Part shown: positions 1 through 8,022 of the stretch, piece after piece
How the letters are laid out: every line of letters starts with the position of its first letter
Position numbering within the stretch: position 1 is the stretch's first letter
From: Euperipatoides rowelli
Lineage: Eukaryota; Onychophora; Udeonychophora; Euonychophora; Peripatopsidae
Strand: one strand, 5' to 3'
Length of the DNA: 14,155 nucleotides
NCBI GenBank assembly: GCA_003024985.2
Contig: PXIH01S0012626.1
Made by a program: the position numbers and the translations under genes
Notes under the pieces: generated by a model
What the model was told of the DNA's origin: nothing
What the model saw: only the letters and a program-made list of their open reading frames with translations
The model's database searches: none

Positions 1-95
1 CGGAACAGAATTCGGTTGTTTGTTTACACTGGTCAATACTCGTAATGGCATGCGCATCGTGTTCCGGAAAAGTGGCCAGTGTAAACGTGGCTTAA
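1..95. repeat. Interlocked inverted repeats, probable transposon end
   Basis: Two inverted pairs are interleaved. CGGAACA (1-7) pairs with TGTTCCG (60-66), and the 14-mer at 22-35 (GTTTACACTGGTCA) pairs with 73-86 with one mismatch. The 8-bp palindrome ATGCGCAT sits between them at 50-57. The block is far richer in CpG than the DNA that follows. GTGTAAAC-type termini of this kind occur at the ends of DNA transposons, so I infer the edge of an element cut by the window start. It could instead be a small regulatory island, because ATGCGCA resembles an NRF1 half-site. Confidence 0.4.
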
Positions 96-690
96 AATCT
101 TCGGAGAACGCACACAATATGATGAAGGCAGAAAGGTTACTTTTTCCTGAGATTTAAAGTTCTAATATTTAAATATTAAAAAATCAGAATGCTTATACGT
201 TCTTACATGTGATAATTTAATTATTTTTGATATGTTCAAGTATTTCATGGTTTATTGTCTTTTATTCACAATAGTTATACTGTAAATCAATTACATAGAG
301 ATGGGATATGATATGGTTTTAACTAAAATAGAAAAATGTGGACCATTTTACTGAGGGTAATTTAACAAAAGTAATTAATGAAAGCATAAATAAAAAGGAA
401 AGTGTAGTCAATTGTGAATGATCAACTCTTTGTGCAGCTGGTATTAATATTACCAGCTTAAATTAGATCTTTCATAATGGCCAACAGTAAAAAATAAGGG
501 AATTTTTAGATGTAAATCTGGAAATCAAGTCAATTCTATGTACTATAGCTTTAATGATTCAAGTGCATGTTTATTTCAGCATATTAACAATACATTTTTG
601 CTTAAAATTTTTTGAATCTGTATAAAGCAAACAATTTTTCTTTTAAACATTGACACCATTTTGATATACCCCTTAAGATTTTGTATATTG
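96..690. other. AT-rich non-coding stretch
   Basis: I see no open frame with coding character, no convincing exon and no element ends here. The inverted words CAGCTGGTATTAATATTACCAGCTT near 435-460 form a small palindrome, with the CTGGTAATATTACCAG-type core broken by a few bases. If the CSE1L gene continues leftward, as its exon at 3369-3463 implies, this stretch is intronic. Confidence 0.5.
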
Positions 691-709
691 CGTATCGGTC
701 AGTAAAACT

Positions 710-724
710 CCTCGCACTGCGAGG
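710..724. repeat. Perfect short hairpin CCTCGCA-C-TGCGAGG
   Basis: A perfect 7-bp stem around a single C, directly followed by a second potential stem, CCCG/CGGG with six intervening bases, at about 735-748. It marks the left side of a GC-richer block (about 690-850) that abuts the LINE-like remnant. On the minus strand it would be distal 3' sequence of that element. A structured 3' tail would fit retrotransposon RNA recognition, but that is inference. Confidence 0.35.
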
Positions 725-1083
725 GTAACCAACTCCCGGTATAACGGGCTATACAGTATAGTATACCAACCATGTTATGGACAATACACTATGGCTCGCA
801 CCCAGCTGCACAGAGCCTGTACAGAACAACACAACATAACACATCATAAAACTGGACAATTTAAACATTTAGAGTCATTAGTTTTCTTGATTTTTTCTTC
901 TATCTTCCAAGCTCTCCTGTTGTTCCCCTTCATTTGCAGCATGTGATTTTCTTTTCTTGACTGCTTTGTCATGCTTTGGACTTGTTCAACTATTATAATG
1001 TTTTGATTTTTAATTGAATTTTATTTCTGCATCTTTAAACTACCTCTTTTCTGATCTCTCTTTGATTTTCCCCTTACTAGGCA

Positions 1084-1227
1084 TCATCGCTTGGTTTGCA
1101 GTCGTGCTGTCTCGATAAACATCCGTTTAAAAGCACTATGTGTCCCCCTACCCCGGCTTTGTCCTTAGCTCTTTCTAAGCTTTGGTGGGAGTGGGACTGC
1201 CTTCAAGTCTCTCTTTAAGATGTCAAT
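1084..1227 (-). pseudogene. LINE polyprotein C-terminal tail, frameshifted
   Basis: Minus-strand translation gives IDILKRDLKAVPLPPK (1227-1180), then in the next frame SLERAKDKAG (1181-1152), then HSAFKRMFIETARLQTKR followed by a stop (1140-1084). Together these follow the conserved tail of many invertebrate LINE endonuclease/reverse-transcriptase proteins: LKxxLKAxxIPPxxWExLAxDRxxWR, then a basic stretch. Both expected tryptophans are lost (Leu and Val in their places) and at least two frameshifts separate the pieces, so it is dead. Just upstream, in the frame of the first piece, KRS at about 1280 and stop-interrupted basic residues fit the preceding part of the domain. The family is assigned from remembered motif shape, not from a search. 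Confidence 0.6.
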
Positions 1228-1465
1228 TCAAGTGAGGCTGTGTCTTCTAACCTTCTTGTATGGTGTTCTGTGACTTAATGCTGATCTTTTCAGATGTTAC
1301 GGCTTAGTTCAGCTCCAATCCTATTGTTTATACAAGAAATCCCTGGAAATTTTAAAGACAAAGTAATCTGTTTGACACTACACTCGTGCTAATTTATTTT
1401 GCTTGCTTTTTTCCCCTTTCTTCCTTCACCTTTATATCCTTTTCCTTTTTTTTCCCCTTCCTTCA

Positions 1466-1477
1466 CCCCCCCCCCCC
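1466..1477. repeat. Poly(C) run, 12 bases
   Basis: An uninterrupted run of 12 C inside a pyrimidine-rich tract; a second run of 12 C is at 1972-1983. Apparent plus-strand open frames across 1386-2382 translate to Phe/Ser/Leu/Pro-rich low-complexity peptides produced by this tract and are not genes. Confidence 0.9.
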
Positions 1478-2340
1478 TCACACTGTTTGTCCCATTTTTT
1501 CTTTTATTATTGCCGGAGACTTTCAGAACTGGTGTTTGGTCATGTTCTTGCCTATTGTTTTGCTATTTTTTCTTGTTTGGAATTTTTTATTTACTTATTT
1601 GCCTGTCTTGCTTGTGTTCTGTATGTAAAATTAATTTTTTAATTTTATTTATTTTTATTTTTTAAACTTTTTCTTTTTTGGTTGGGCATTTCTTCTTTGC
1701 TTCTGGTTTGTCTTGAGTCTGGCCGTCTGAACCCTTTTCCCTTTAGCAGAATATTTTGAATTCCAGCTCCCCCTTTTTTGTATTTGCCCTTTGTTTTTAC
1801 TTCACTTTTCTGGTATTTTGGATGTCTTCGGTTCTCTCTTTCAGTTGATTAGGTACAATGTGGTCTTCCTGCCTTTTTGTATGTTTCTTATAAGTTTAGT
1901 GCCACTCCAAGCCTGCTCCTATTCACTCTTCAGATGTTATACCCAATCGGTTACTCTAGGTATCCTGGATTCCCCCCCCCCCCTTTCCTTCTTTGACTTC
2001 ATCTCAGCCCTGGTCACATTATTAGCCTGTTGTTTCATTTGCAGACTTTCATAGTTTTCTACTTTCACTTAAGTTTAATTTTGACAAGGGGTTTTCACTT
2101 TCATGTTCCTCCTTTACTGTATGTAAAATACGATCTTTGCTCCTTACTTGAGTCAACAGGTTCTATCGGAAAAAAAAAAAAGAGCATATGCAAACCCTGC
2201 AGTTTAAATTCAGCCCTTGTGTGACCACAGAATATCAGTACCATCTAACCGGCTCTAACCCTCCTACTGCCCTTAATACATTCCTGCCATGCTTAATACT
2301 TGAGCCTTGTCACTCAATTTATATTACCATTTGCTGTAAA

Positions 2341-3366
2341 TATCTATTTATTGTAAATTTAAATGATAAAATTGAAAAATGACAACAACTTAGGAATTCA
2401 AAATGTTAACTAGATAAGATTATATTGACCAAATTAGGATTTAGATGAGGTACAATTACATATTGTAAAGAATAATATAAGCTACAATTAATGTAGAATA
2501 AATTGGAGGGAAGGGGATTTTGTTAGGTTTATTATCCTATGTAAACACTATAAGTTAGCGTTTTATGTATTTAAAAAAATACATAAAATGAACTTAACTG
2601 ACCAAAATATATACAGTATTTACTACTTAAAATAACATGAACAAATATTTTTTACGCGATAAGTGATCGATCAAAATATTGGACTTTATAAAATCCAATG
2701 TGAAGCGTATTGTATATTACCACCCTTAGACTTATGGTCTAGATTTCAAACTTACTTTATTCACTGAATTTATTTATTATAATAAAACTTCTATTTTTCT
2801 TTTTCGGCAAAATAACTTATAATGTTATAACAATAACGTGAGCCTACCATGCAATGACTATTTTACCCATAATCTTCTGCTGTGTTTGTAGGCATCGTAA
2901 TGATCGTATGCTGTCAATGTTTAGCAAAAAGCAGTAAAAATAAAATATTTTTTCCAGAATACTACTATTTATTGTATAATCACTCACTCAAAGTAATGTA
3001 ACATTATTCACAGCATGATTAGATAGCCATCAGCATCTAGAGCAATGCCAATTATCTTTTTTATTTCAGAAGTCATGGATAACAATATGGTACTTCATTT
3101 ACTATAAAGAAGATGAAAATGCACTTGTACAGAATCTTTTATTATATGGCATTGTAAATAATTTTTTATTAGCAAATTGTTTACAGTATAAAATATTTTA
3201 AAATTGGTATATCACAAAAAAAAAATTGCATTATCATTTTTGACACCGATATTGCCTATCTAATTTGACAAAGGTTTATTACAGTAATATACAAGTGAAA
3301 ATAACACAATATTTTAATGTTATCAATAACTTTTAAATAAAATGTGATGCAACTTTAAATATTTTT
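2341..3366. other. AT-rich intron-like sequence
   Basis: No exon, element or RNA gene is visible. It holds two good palindromes: 2561-2588, a 12-bp perfect stem TTTTATGTATTT with a 4-base A loop, and 2678-2699, a 22-bp palindrome with one mismatched pair. It lies immediately downstream of the CSE1L start-codon exon on the minus strand, so I infer it is intron. I looked on the minus strand for the next expected CSE1L residues (AEKFLE-like) and did not find them. Confidence 0.6.
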
Positions 3367-3368
3367 AC

Positions 3369-3463
3369 CTGGTTTTCTTTCCATAACATCCGGTGAAAGG
3401 GTTTTCTGTAAATACATTGCCAAAGTCTGCAGATTGCCATCATTAAGTTCCATAATGACAATT
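3369..3463 (-). CDS. CSE1L: Exportin-2 (CSE1L/CAS), start-codon exon, partial gene
   Basis: Exportin-2 is a HEAT-repeat karyopherin-beta that, with RanGTP, returns importin-alpha from nucleus to cytoplasm. This exon holds 10 bases of 5' UTR and 28 codons (3453-3369). Its translation begins MELNDGNLQTLAMYLQKTL and ends with SPDVMERKP, which aligns without gaps to the start of metazoan CSE1L as I recall it (MELSDANLQTLTEYLKKTL...), with about two thirds of residues identical. The full protein is usually about 970 residues, so this is roughly 3% of it, the first helix of the importin-beta N-terminal region. The ATG context is strong (A at -3, G at +4). A pyrimidine-rich tract ending in TTTAG precedes the exon and GTAAAAAT follows it. 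The donor is phase 1, splitting the codon after Pro28. Later exons are not in the window. Confidence 0.93.
3451..3453 (-). promoter_or_regulatory. CSE1L: CSE1L start codon with strong Kozak context
   Basis: ATG in the context ATT-ATG-G (A at -3, G at +4), ten bases inside the exon. The frame upstream to the acceptor is open but has no other ATG. Homology starts exactly at this Met, which supports the choice of start. Confidence 0.85.
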
Positions 3464-4190
3464 CTAAACAAAAAATAAATTTAAAAAAGCTTAAAATTTG
3501 AGCATTGTTATGAATCGGACTTTAATCCTCACTACTACAGATTTTTAGTTTCAGTATTTATTCAAACATAGAATAAAAAAGTTATTACTTTTATGGTTCT
3601 TAGACTATTTTCATTCAAAAGGTTACCATGGAAAATAAGGTTCACATTAAACTTTTAAAATGTTATCGATTGGAGTGGCAAAAAAGAATGGAAAATTAAA
3701 ATAGGAAAAATTAGATAAATATAGGCCTCTCCAAGAATTTTAATTTATTTTGGGGGGGGGGGGGGGGAAGAGCTAAATTAGATGTAGGCCTACGGTATAT
3801 GCATTTATTTATTTAATGGCAGTGAAGTCAACTTCTCAAAATAACATAGTGCATGATTAGCTATTTTATAATGGAACTTTTTAAACAATTAGTACCAGAA
3901 TGGTGCTGAATGTAAAATTATTTTTTAACTGCATTGTATCCTAGGCTATATAAATAGCCTAAATCTACAGTAAGTCCTTATTTTGAATTCTATATCATGA
4001 AAATTAAGACAAGAGTGTAAAAGCTCGGACAGAATTTGTCATCTACTAAGACTATTTAAAGAGCAAACATTTCCTAAATTTTACAATATAAAAAATAACC
4101 AGCCATATTTGTCCCTAGTAGGCAACTAGTTAATAATATTGAAGTATAAAGCCATATTTCAATACAAGTTCTTCATATATTTCAAGAAAA
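3464..4190. other. Inferred CSE1L 5'-UTR intron, first part
   Basis: AT-rich with no coding signal. It contains a run of 16 G at 3752-3767, a TAGGCCTAC word near 3787, and a perfect 8-bp stem TAGGCTAT/ATAGCCTA at 3942-3961. Intron status is inferred from the acceptor at 3464-3465 on the minus strand. Confidence 0.55.
3752..3767. repeat. Poly(G) run, 16 bases
   Basis: The longest G run in the window, in otherwise AT-rich sequence. On the minus strand (sense for CSE1L) it is poly(C) in the pre-mRNA. Other long G/C runs are at 7009-7018, 7280-7290, 8640-8652 and 13651-13659. Confidence 0.9.
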
Positions 4191-4207
4191 CAAGTTTGGA
4201 TAACAAT

Positions 4208-4270
4208 AAAATTTTAATATTTCTATGATTTAACTAAAATTTTAGAAAATGAATTTTTTTAATTAAAGCA
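4208..4270 (+). repeat. Perfect 63-bp inverted repeat, left arm
   Basis: The 63 bases from AAAATTTTAATATTTCTATG to TTAATTAAAGCA are the exact reverse complement of 4611-4673; I compared them base by base and saw no mismatch. Weaker similarity continues outward (4193-4207 against 4674-4690), so the original arms may have been about 80 bp. The spacer is 340 bp. The arms could be terminal repeats of a small transposon or a local inverted duplication. I found no clear target-site duplication. Confidence 0.9.
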
Positions 4271-4610
4271 TTTTGAACAAACATCTATAGTTCTATAGGC
4301 TTCATTAAATCTAAAACAATATTTATATTTTGGAATTATTATGGATCGACAAAATAAGCATATACAGTAGATAGGGCATAAATGTAATATTAGAATTAAT
4401 CACAATTTATAAATAATGCAAGAAATTGTAATAGCTGTCCAGAGCAATTTATTTGAGAAAATATATATCGTCATATGTGAAATTTATGAAACATCTGGCA
4501 ATAAGATATTTTATTAAATCTTGTATGTAATAGTTGGAATATTAGTTCATACTGTATGTACTGTAGGCTAGGCAAAAGCAAGTGTTCAAATGGCTGTTAT
4601 ATAGAATGTA
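4271..4610. other. Spacer between the 63-bp inverted arms
   Basis: 340 bases of AT-rich DNA without an open frame of note. It contains two TACTGTA words close together (4550-4556, 4559-4565) and one TACAGTA (4363-4369). If the arms are transposon ends, this is the internal body and it codes for nothing. Confidence 0.5.
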
Positions 4611-4673
4611 TGCTTTAATTAAAAAAATTCATTTTCTAAAATTTTAGTTAAATCATAGAAATATTAAAATTTT
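4611..4673 (-). repeat. Perfect 63-bp inverted repeat, right arm
   Basis: Exact reverse complement of 4208-4270. Because both arms lie in the inferred CSE1L intron, a transcript crossing them could form a 63-bp perfect duplex with a 340-base loop. Lack of divergence points to recent origin or gene conversion between the arms. Confidence 0.9.
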
Positions 4674-4690
4674 TGTAATTATACAAGCAA

Positions 4691-6545
4691 GCATAGGTTT
4701 TCACAAATTATTCTCTAAAATGTTAGAAACTGTTCAAATAAAGCATTTACTGTATATCATATAAATTTTGTAAACCGTTTCAATCAATATTACAATAAGG
4801 TATTTAAAAAATCTTTACTTCATAATTATAAATTAAAATGGTGTTAATATGTTGTTTTTAGTGCAAAATTTTATAAGAACTGAATAAGATGTAAATATAA
4901 TGTGCATTAAGGATAAATGAGGCTAAAAATGAATATAGCCTACTGTAGCTCAAAAACAAATCCAGAAAATTATCTAAGAATGTAAGTTTGCTAGGGAAGA
5001 AAATAATTGAGTTTAATTAATCAAAATCTATTATTAATTTCTAAGCCATGGCTTTTAAACATTATAGAATCAAAATAAATTACACATTAAAAAAGTTGAG
5101 AATTTGAATACTGTAAGCATATCACTTATGACAAAAATAAAATTAAATAAAAATATCTATACTAGCATCAAGAAAGATACACCTACACCTATGATGCTCT
5201 TACATGTCTGTTGTATATAGAATAACATGTATTTGTCATACAAGAAGTCATTTAACCTTGTTAAACAGATATGCAAAATATTTTATCAATCTTTTGAAAC
5301 AATTGTCAGCTGAGACATCCTCAAAATGACTGTTCCAATTCTCTATACAATACTGTGTAACATTCAATGTCAAACTAAATTTTTTAATTTGATTCCCAAG
5401 AAAAAGCAATTGCGATTATAGCAATTTAAATATGTATAAATATAAAGTTGTGTAGGCCTACAACACATCATTGCCGTAATGTAGTTCTAAATTTTTTATC
5501 CATTCTCGAAGTTCACTTTAAAAGCATTAATTTAGTACAGTAATCTTTCTAAATGATTTATTCACAACTCTTTGGTGCGACTATAGCTTACAGTCTACAT
5601 TTACATTTTTACTATAAATAGAACATTTTATTAAACCAACCCTAATCCAAAGTGAATTAATTATGCCCCAATCCCAATACTTTACCACTGGTATAATAAC
5701 CAAAATTTTAAATTTTAATTTTTAGTTGTATCAAATTGACAGGCTATTACAAAAACCTTTTTCTCGAATTAAAATTTAAGAGTTGGGGACAATCATTATT
5801 TATTGCTAGCAGAATTCTCATATTGTAAAATAATGCTGTTCTGTATCTCCACTGACCACTAATATAACAAGGGTAGTTTATATACTTAGCCTATCTTCTA
5901 GAAATTTTAGCACCTCCTTCGACAAAAAAATTTGCAAAAGAAATAGCTTTCCTATCCTATATAATATATTTAAAGCCAACTGTCAAAGTACTTTACAGCC
6001 TTCAACAAAAATATCAATTTGGATCTAGATTCATCAACTGAGGTTGAAGATCCTTGAATGATAATCCTAACAAGTGTCCTGGAAGACAGTCACAGATGGA
6101 CATGCTAGTGTATTATTATTATTATTAATCCTTGGTAAGGTGCCGGTAAACAATCATCTTTTAGGACGACCGGTGTCAACAAACGTTTTTCTTTCTCAAA
6201 ATGAAACGAGATCACTTTCTAAAATGGTATGGCAATTTAAAAAATAATGAATATACTACCTATGGTAATTCAAATACCATCACTGTAATATTTCTTGAGC
6301 AAGATTCAGAAAAGATCATACACCGTGAGTCAGAGGTAGACTATACAGTTAATAACGTTAACATAAAATAAGCTACAAGTAAAAAACGTTAATAGTTTGG
6401 ATTACTAGGCGAAACATTTGATTTTAAAAAAGAGTTGAATAAGGATTTGAAAAACAAATTTCTACCAGTAATAGTATTAGAAACTCACACAAAATTTTAA
6501 ACACTGTCGGAATATATAATAATTAACCAATGTGCTTCAGCATAA
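4691..6545. other. AT-rich intron-like sequence
   Basis: No confident gene. There is a TAGGCCTAC word near 5455 and an (ATT)n microsatellite at 6111-6127. On the minus strand, about 6079-5970 is open for some 37 codons and is preceded by a pyrimidine tract ending in CTTCCAG, a possible 5'-UTR exon but unrecognised. A nested stem GGATCT...AGATCC with inner TCAAC/GTTGA lies near 6020-6055. A perfect AP-1-like TGAGTCA is at 6326-6332, upstream of the promoter block on the plus strand. Confidence 0.45.
6111..6127. repeat. (ATT)n microsatellite
   Basis: About five and a half uninterrupted ATT units. This is an ordinary simple repeat with no visible functional context. Confidence 0.85.
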
Positions 6546-6596
6546 TTTTTCAAAATGGCGCTGAAATTAGAAAATTGAGCAAGCGCATTGCTGAAA

Positions 6597-6608
6597 TGTG
6601 ACGTCACA
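6597..6608. promoter_or_regulatory. CRE/CREB-ATF site in a 12-bp palindrome
   Basis: TGTGACGTCACA is a perfect palindrome holding the full consensus TGACGTCA (6599-6606). Full CRE sites with intact CpG are characteristic of proximal promoters of constitutively expressed genes. It is rare by chance in sequence this AT-rich. Confidence 0.7.
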
Positions 6609-6609
6609 T

Positions 6610-6715
6610 AATTACACAACCTTATCATTCTTCGTTGGCCTCGTAAATCAGTGTTGCTAGATTTGGCGAATTTCCGTTAAAGTCACGGTGGCACCACAGT
6701 CTTACTTCCATGCTG
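6610..6715 (+). other. Candidate plus-strand first exon, ATGCTG then strong donor
   Basis: Plus-strand sequence following the CRE runs to CCATGCTG|GTGAGT, a near-consensus splice donor with the cut after 6715. If the ATG at 6710 is used, the exon encodes only Met-Leu and ends in phase 0; otherwise it is a non-coding leader. The start is arbitrary, placed just after the CRE. A weaker donor (GAA|GTAAGA) occurs at about 6704-6699 on the minus strand, so the strand is not settled. I do not recognise the gene. Confidence 0.35.
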
Positions 6716-6963
6716 GTGAGTGGCGACCAATTTGAGCGAAATTAGAAAATAAACAGTATTTTGTTTTTTCGCGATTTATAATCTATTACTAACATTTAGA
6801 AATATTTTAGATTTATTTATTTAACAACAAAAACAACGGTCTAAAAGACCTATTACAGTTTTGTTTATAATCAAGAGTATGGTAATAACATTTGTAAAAA
6901 AAAAAAAAATTATAATAATAACATCAAATAAATATATTTGCTTCTAAATTCAAAAATGAACGA

Positions 6964-7351
6964 CAATCAATCACTGTTTCTTTCAGGCATAACTCCGGAG
7001 GGACTTCACCCCCCCCCCTCCCCCGGGGGTGGGGGGGGATTGGGAAAAATAAAAATCTTATAAATGGAAACAGGAAGTCAACAAAATGTTAGTAAATGAC
7101 ACAAAGTCAACATAACGGCCACTGTACCTACCAAAAAAAAAACCTTACAAATCAGACAGAAAGGCAATAAAACATCCAGTCAACCAAAAAAAAAAAGCTT
7201 ATCAAATCAGATAGAAAGGCAACAAAACGTCCAGTCAACAAAAAAGTTTATTAAAAAAATATGTAAATACATACACTTGCCCCCCCCCCCAAACTTGTAA
7301 ATGCTCCCCCCACCCAAGAGAAAATTGTCTGAAAGAAACACTGTAATCAAT
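6964..7351. mobile_element. hAT-type MITE with 8-bp target duplication
   Basis: The element spans 6972-7343 (372 bp). Its termini are 17-bp inverted repeats matching at 15 positions: CACTGTTTCTTTCAGGC on the left, and on the right the reverse complement CAGTGTTTCTTTCAGAC. They are flanked by CAATCAAT (6964-6971) and TAATCAAT (7344-7351), matching at 7 of 8 positions. Termini of the CAGTG type with 8-bp duplications are the hallmark of hAT elements. The inside has mirror-placed poly(C) runs (7009-7018, 7280-7290) and a two-copy tandem repeat. No transposase frame is present, so it is non-autonomous. Confidence 0.85.
7143..7245 (+). repeat. Two-copy tandem repeat inside the hAT MITE, period about 55
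   Basis: ATCAGACAGAAAGGCAA (from 7151) recurs as ATCAGATAGAAAGGCAA (from 7206), each followed by AAAAC(A/G)TCCAGTCAAC and an A run. A related unit occurs twice more at 9660-9772, inside the second hAT-like remnant. Confidence 0.75.
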
Positions 7352-8000
7352 GCCTATTATTAAATTATGTATTTAATTTAATTTGACTAAGTAATCAGGA
7401 TCTTTACCAACTATATGTTGGTGTTGCTCCAGATCCTTTGTTTACATTGAGCAAATATACATATACTGTAAATGGGATAGAAAAGGTAAATAAAAATTTA
7501 TAAATATATAAAATTGTAAATAGATAATATATGATATACTGTATATATAAATGTAAATAAATATCTTATAAATTGAAGTTAAAGTCTTTGATTAAAGTTT
7601 TGAATAACTAAGGCTCTTGTTTTTTTTTTTGTTTTTTTTGCAATTATTGGAAGTTTGATTGGTGAAGGATCCTTTTGACGTGATTTTTTTTATAATGTAC
7701 AAATACTAAATAGATTACTGTAAGTAAGTCTGTAAATAAGTTGATTAGGGATTCAAGGAAAATAAATATGAAATAAACTTAAATAATAACAGGTCAAATA
7801 AAAATATATTTGATCTATTATTATTATTCAAAAATAATGAAAAACAAAATAACATAAACTATAAAGATAAACTATAAAGATATATTAATTACAGATAGAA
7901 ATACAATTTGCTGGCTAATTTCCAAAACCTTTAGAAAATAAAATATGCTGGTACGGTACCGTAGTAATTTAACTAATAGAAAGGAAGCGTAACCTATAGT
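7352..8000. other. AT-rich non-coding stretch
   Basis: No gene seen. A nested stem lies at 7397-7437 (AGGATCT/AGATCCT outside, CCAAC/GTTGG inside). TACTGTA words are at 7464, 7537 and 7716. Poly(T) runs occur near 7621-7640. The 12-bp palindrome TACGGTACCGTA is at 7952-7963. A minus-strand open frame of 60 codons (8054-7872) looks like chance: it has no recognisable motif and no splice or promoter context. Confidence 0.5.
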
Positions 8001-8009
8001 TACTATGAT

Positions 8010-8022
8010 CAGGGGTGGACTG
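8010..8022 (+). repeat. hAT-terminus-like CAGGGGTGGACTG
   Basis: CAGGGGTGGACTG resembles the start of a widespread class of hAT elements (CAGGGGCGGACTGG as I remember it). No matching inverted end CAGTCC(A/G)CCCCTG is visible downstream, so this is at most an orphan or truncated end. Confidence 0.25.

Larger units (their letters stand above)
690..2340 (-). mobile_element. Decayed non-LTR retrotransposon (LINE) region, minus strand
   Basis: This block has higher GC than its surroundings and is strongly pyrimidine-rich on the plus strand, so it is purine-rich on the minus strand, as LINE sense strands often are. Only the C-terminal tail is recognisable (1084-1227, separate entry). Upstream on the minus strand are broken open frames, for example a lysine/arginine-rich frame of about 68 codons from about 1845 to 1635 and GRRxRxGxEP-like fragments around 2250. 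I could not find the reverse transcriptase YxDD box or endonuclease motifs. The ends, class and target duplication are not determined. It lies in the same orientation as CSE1L, presumably inside an intron. The extent is a guess from composition. Confidence 0.5.
6545..6780. promoter_or_regulatory. CpG-containing candidate promoter, possibly divergent
   Basis: I count about 12 CpG dinucleotides in some 230 bases, whereas the kilobases on each side have almost none. The block contains the perfect palindrome TGTGACGTCACA (6597-6608) with a full CRE, and CAAAATGGCGCT (6551-6562), a YY1-like motif usually found close to transcription starts. It sits about 3.1 kb upstream of the CSE1L start-codon exon on the minus strand, the right side for that gene's promoter if its first exon is non-coding. 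On the plus strand it also ends in a strong splice donor (6716-6721). Promoter activity and the gene pairing are inferred. Confidence 0.6.

Noticed and set aside
1081-1090. Possible YxDD reverse transcriptase box (Ser-Asp-Asp on the minus strand)
   Set aside because: It reads PSDDA at the very end of the LINE tail, in the wrong position and with the wrong preceding residue.
1386-2382. Six overlapping plus-strand open frames of 64-88 codons
   Set aside because: They are Phe/Ser/Leu/Pro-rich translations of the pyrimidine tract in several frames at once, with homopolymers inside. The real signal is the LINE-like minus strand.
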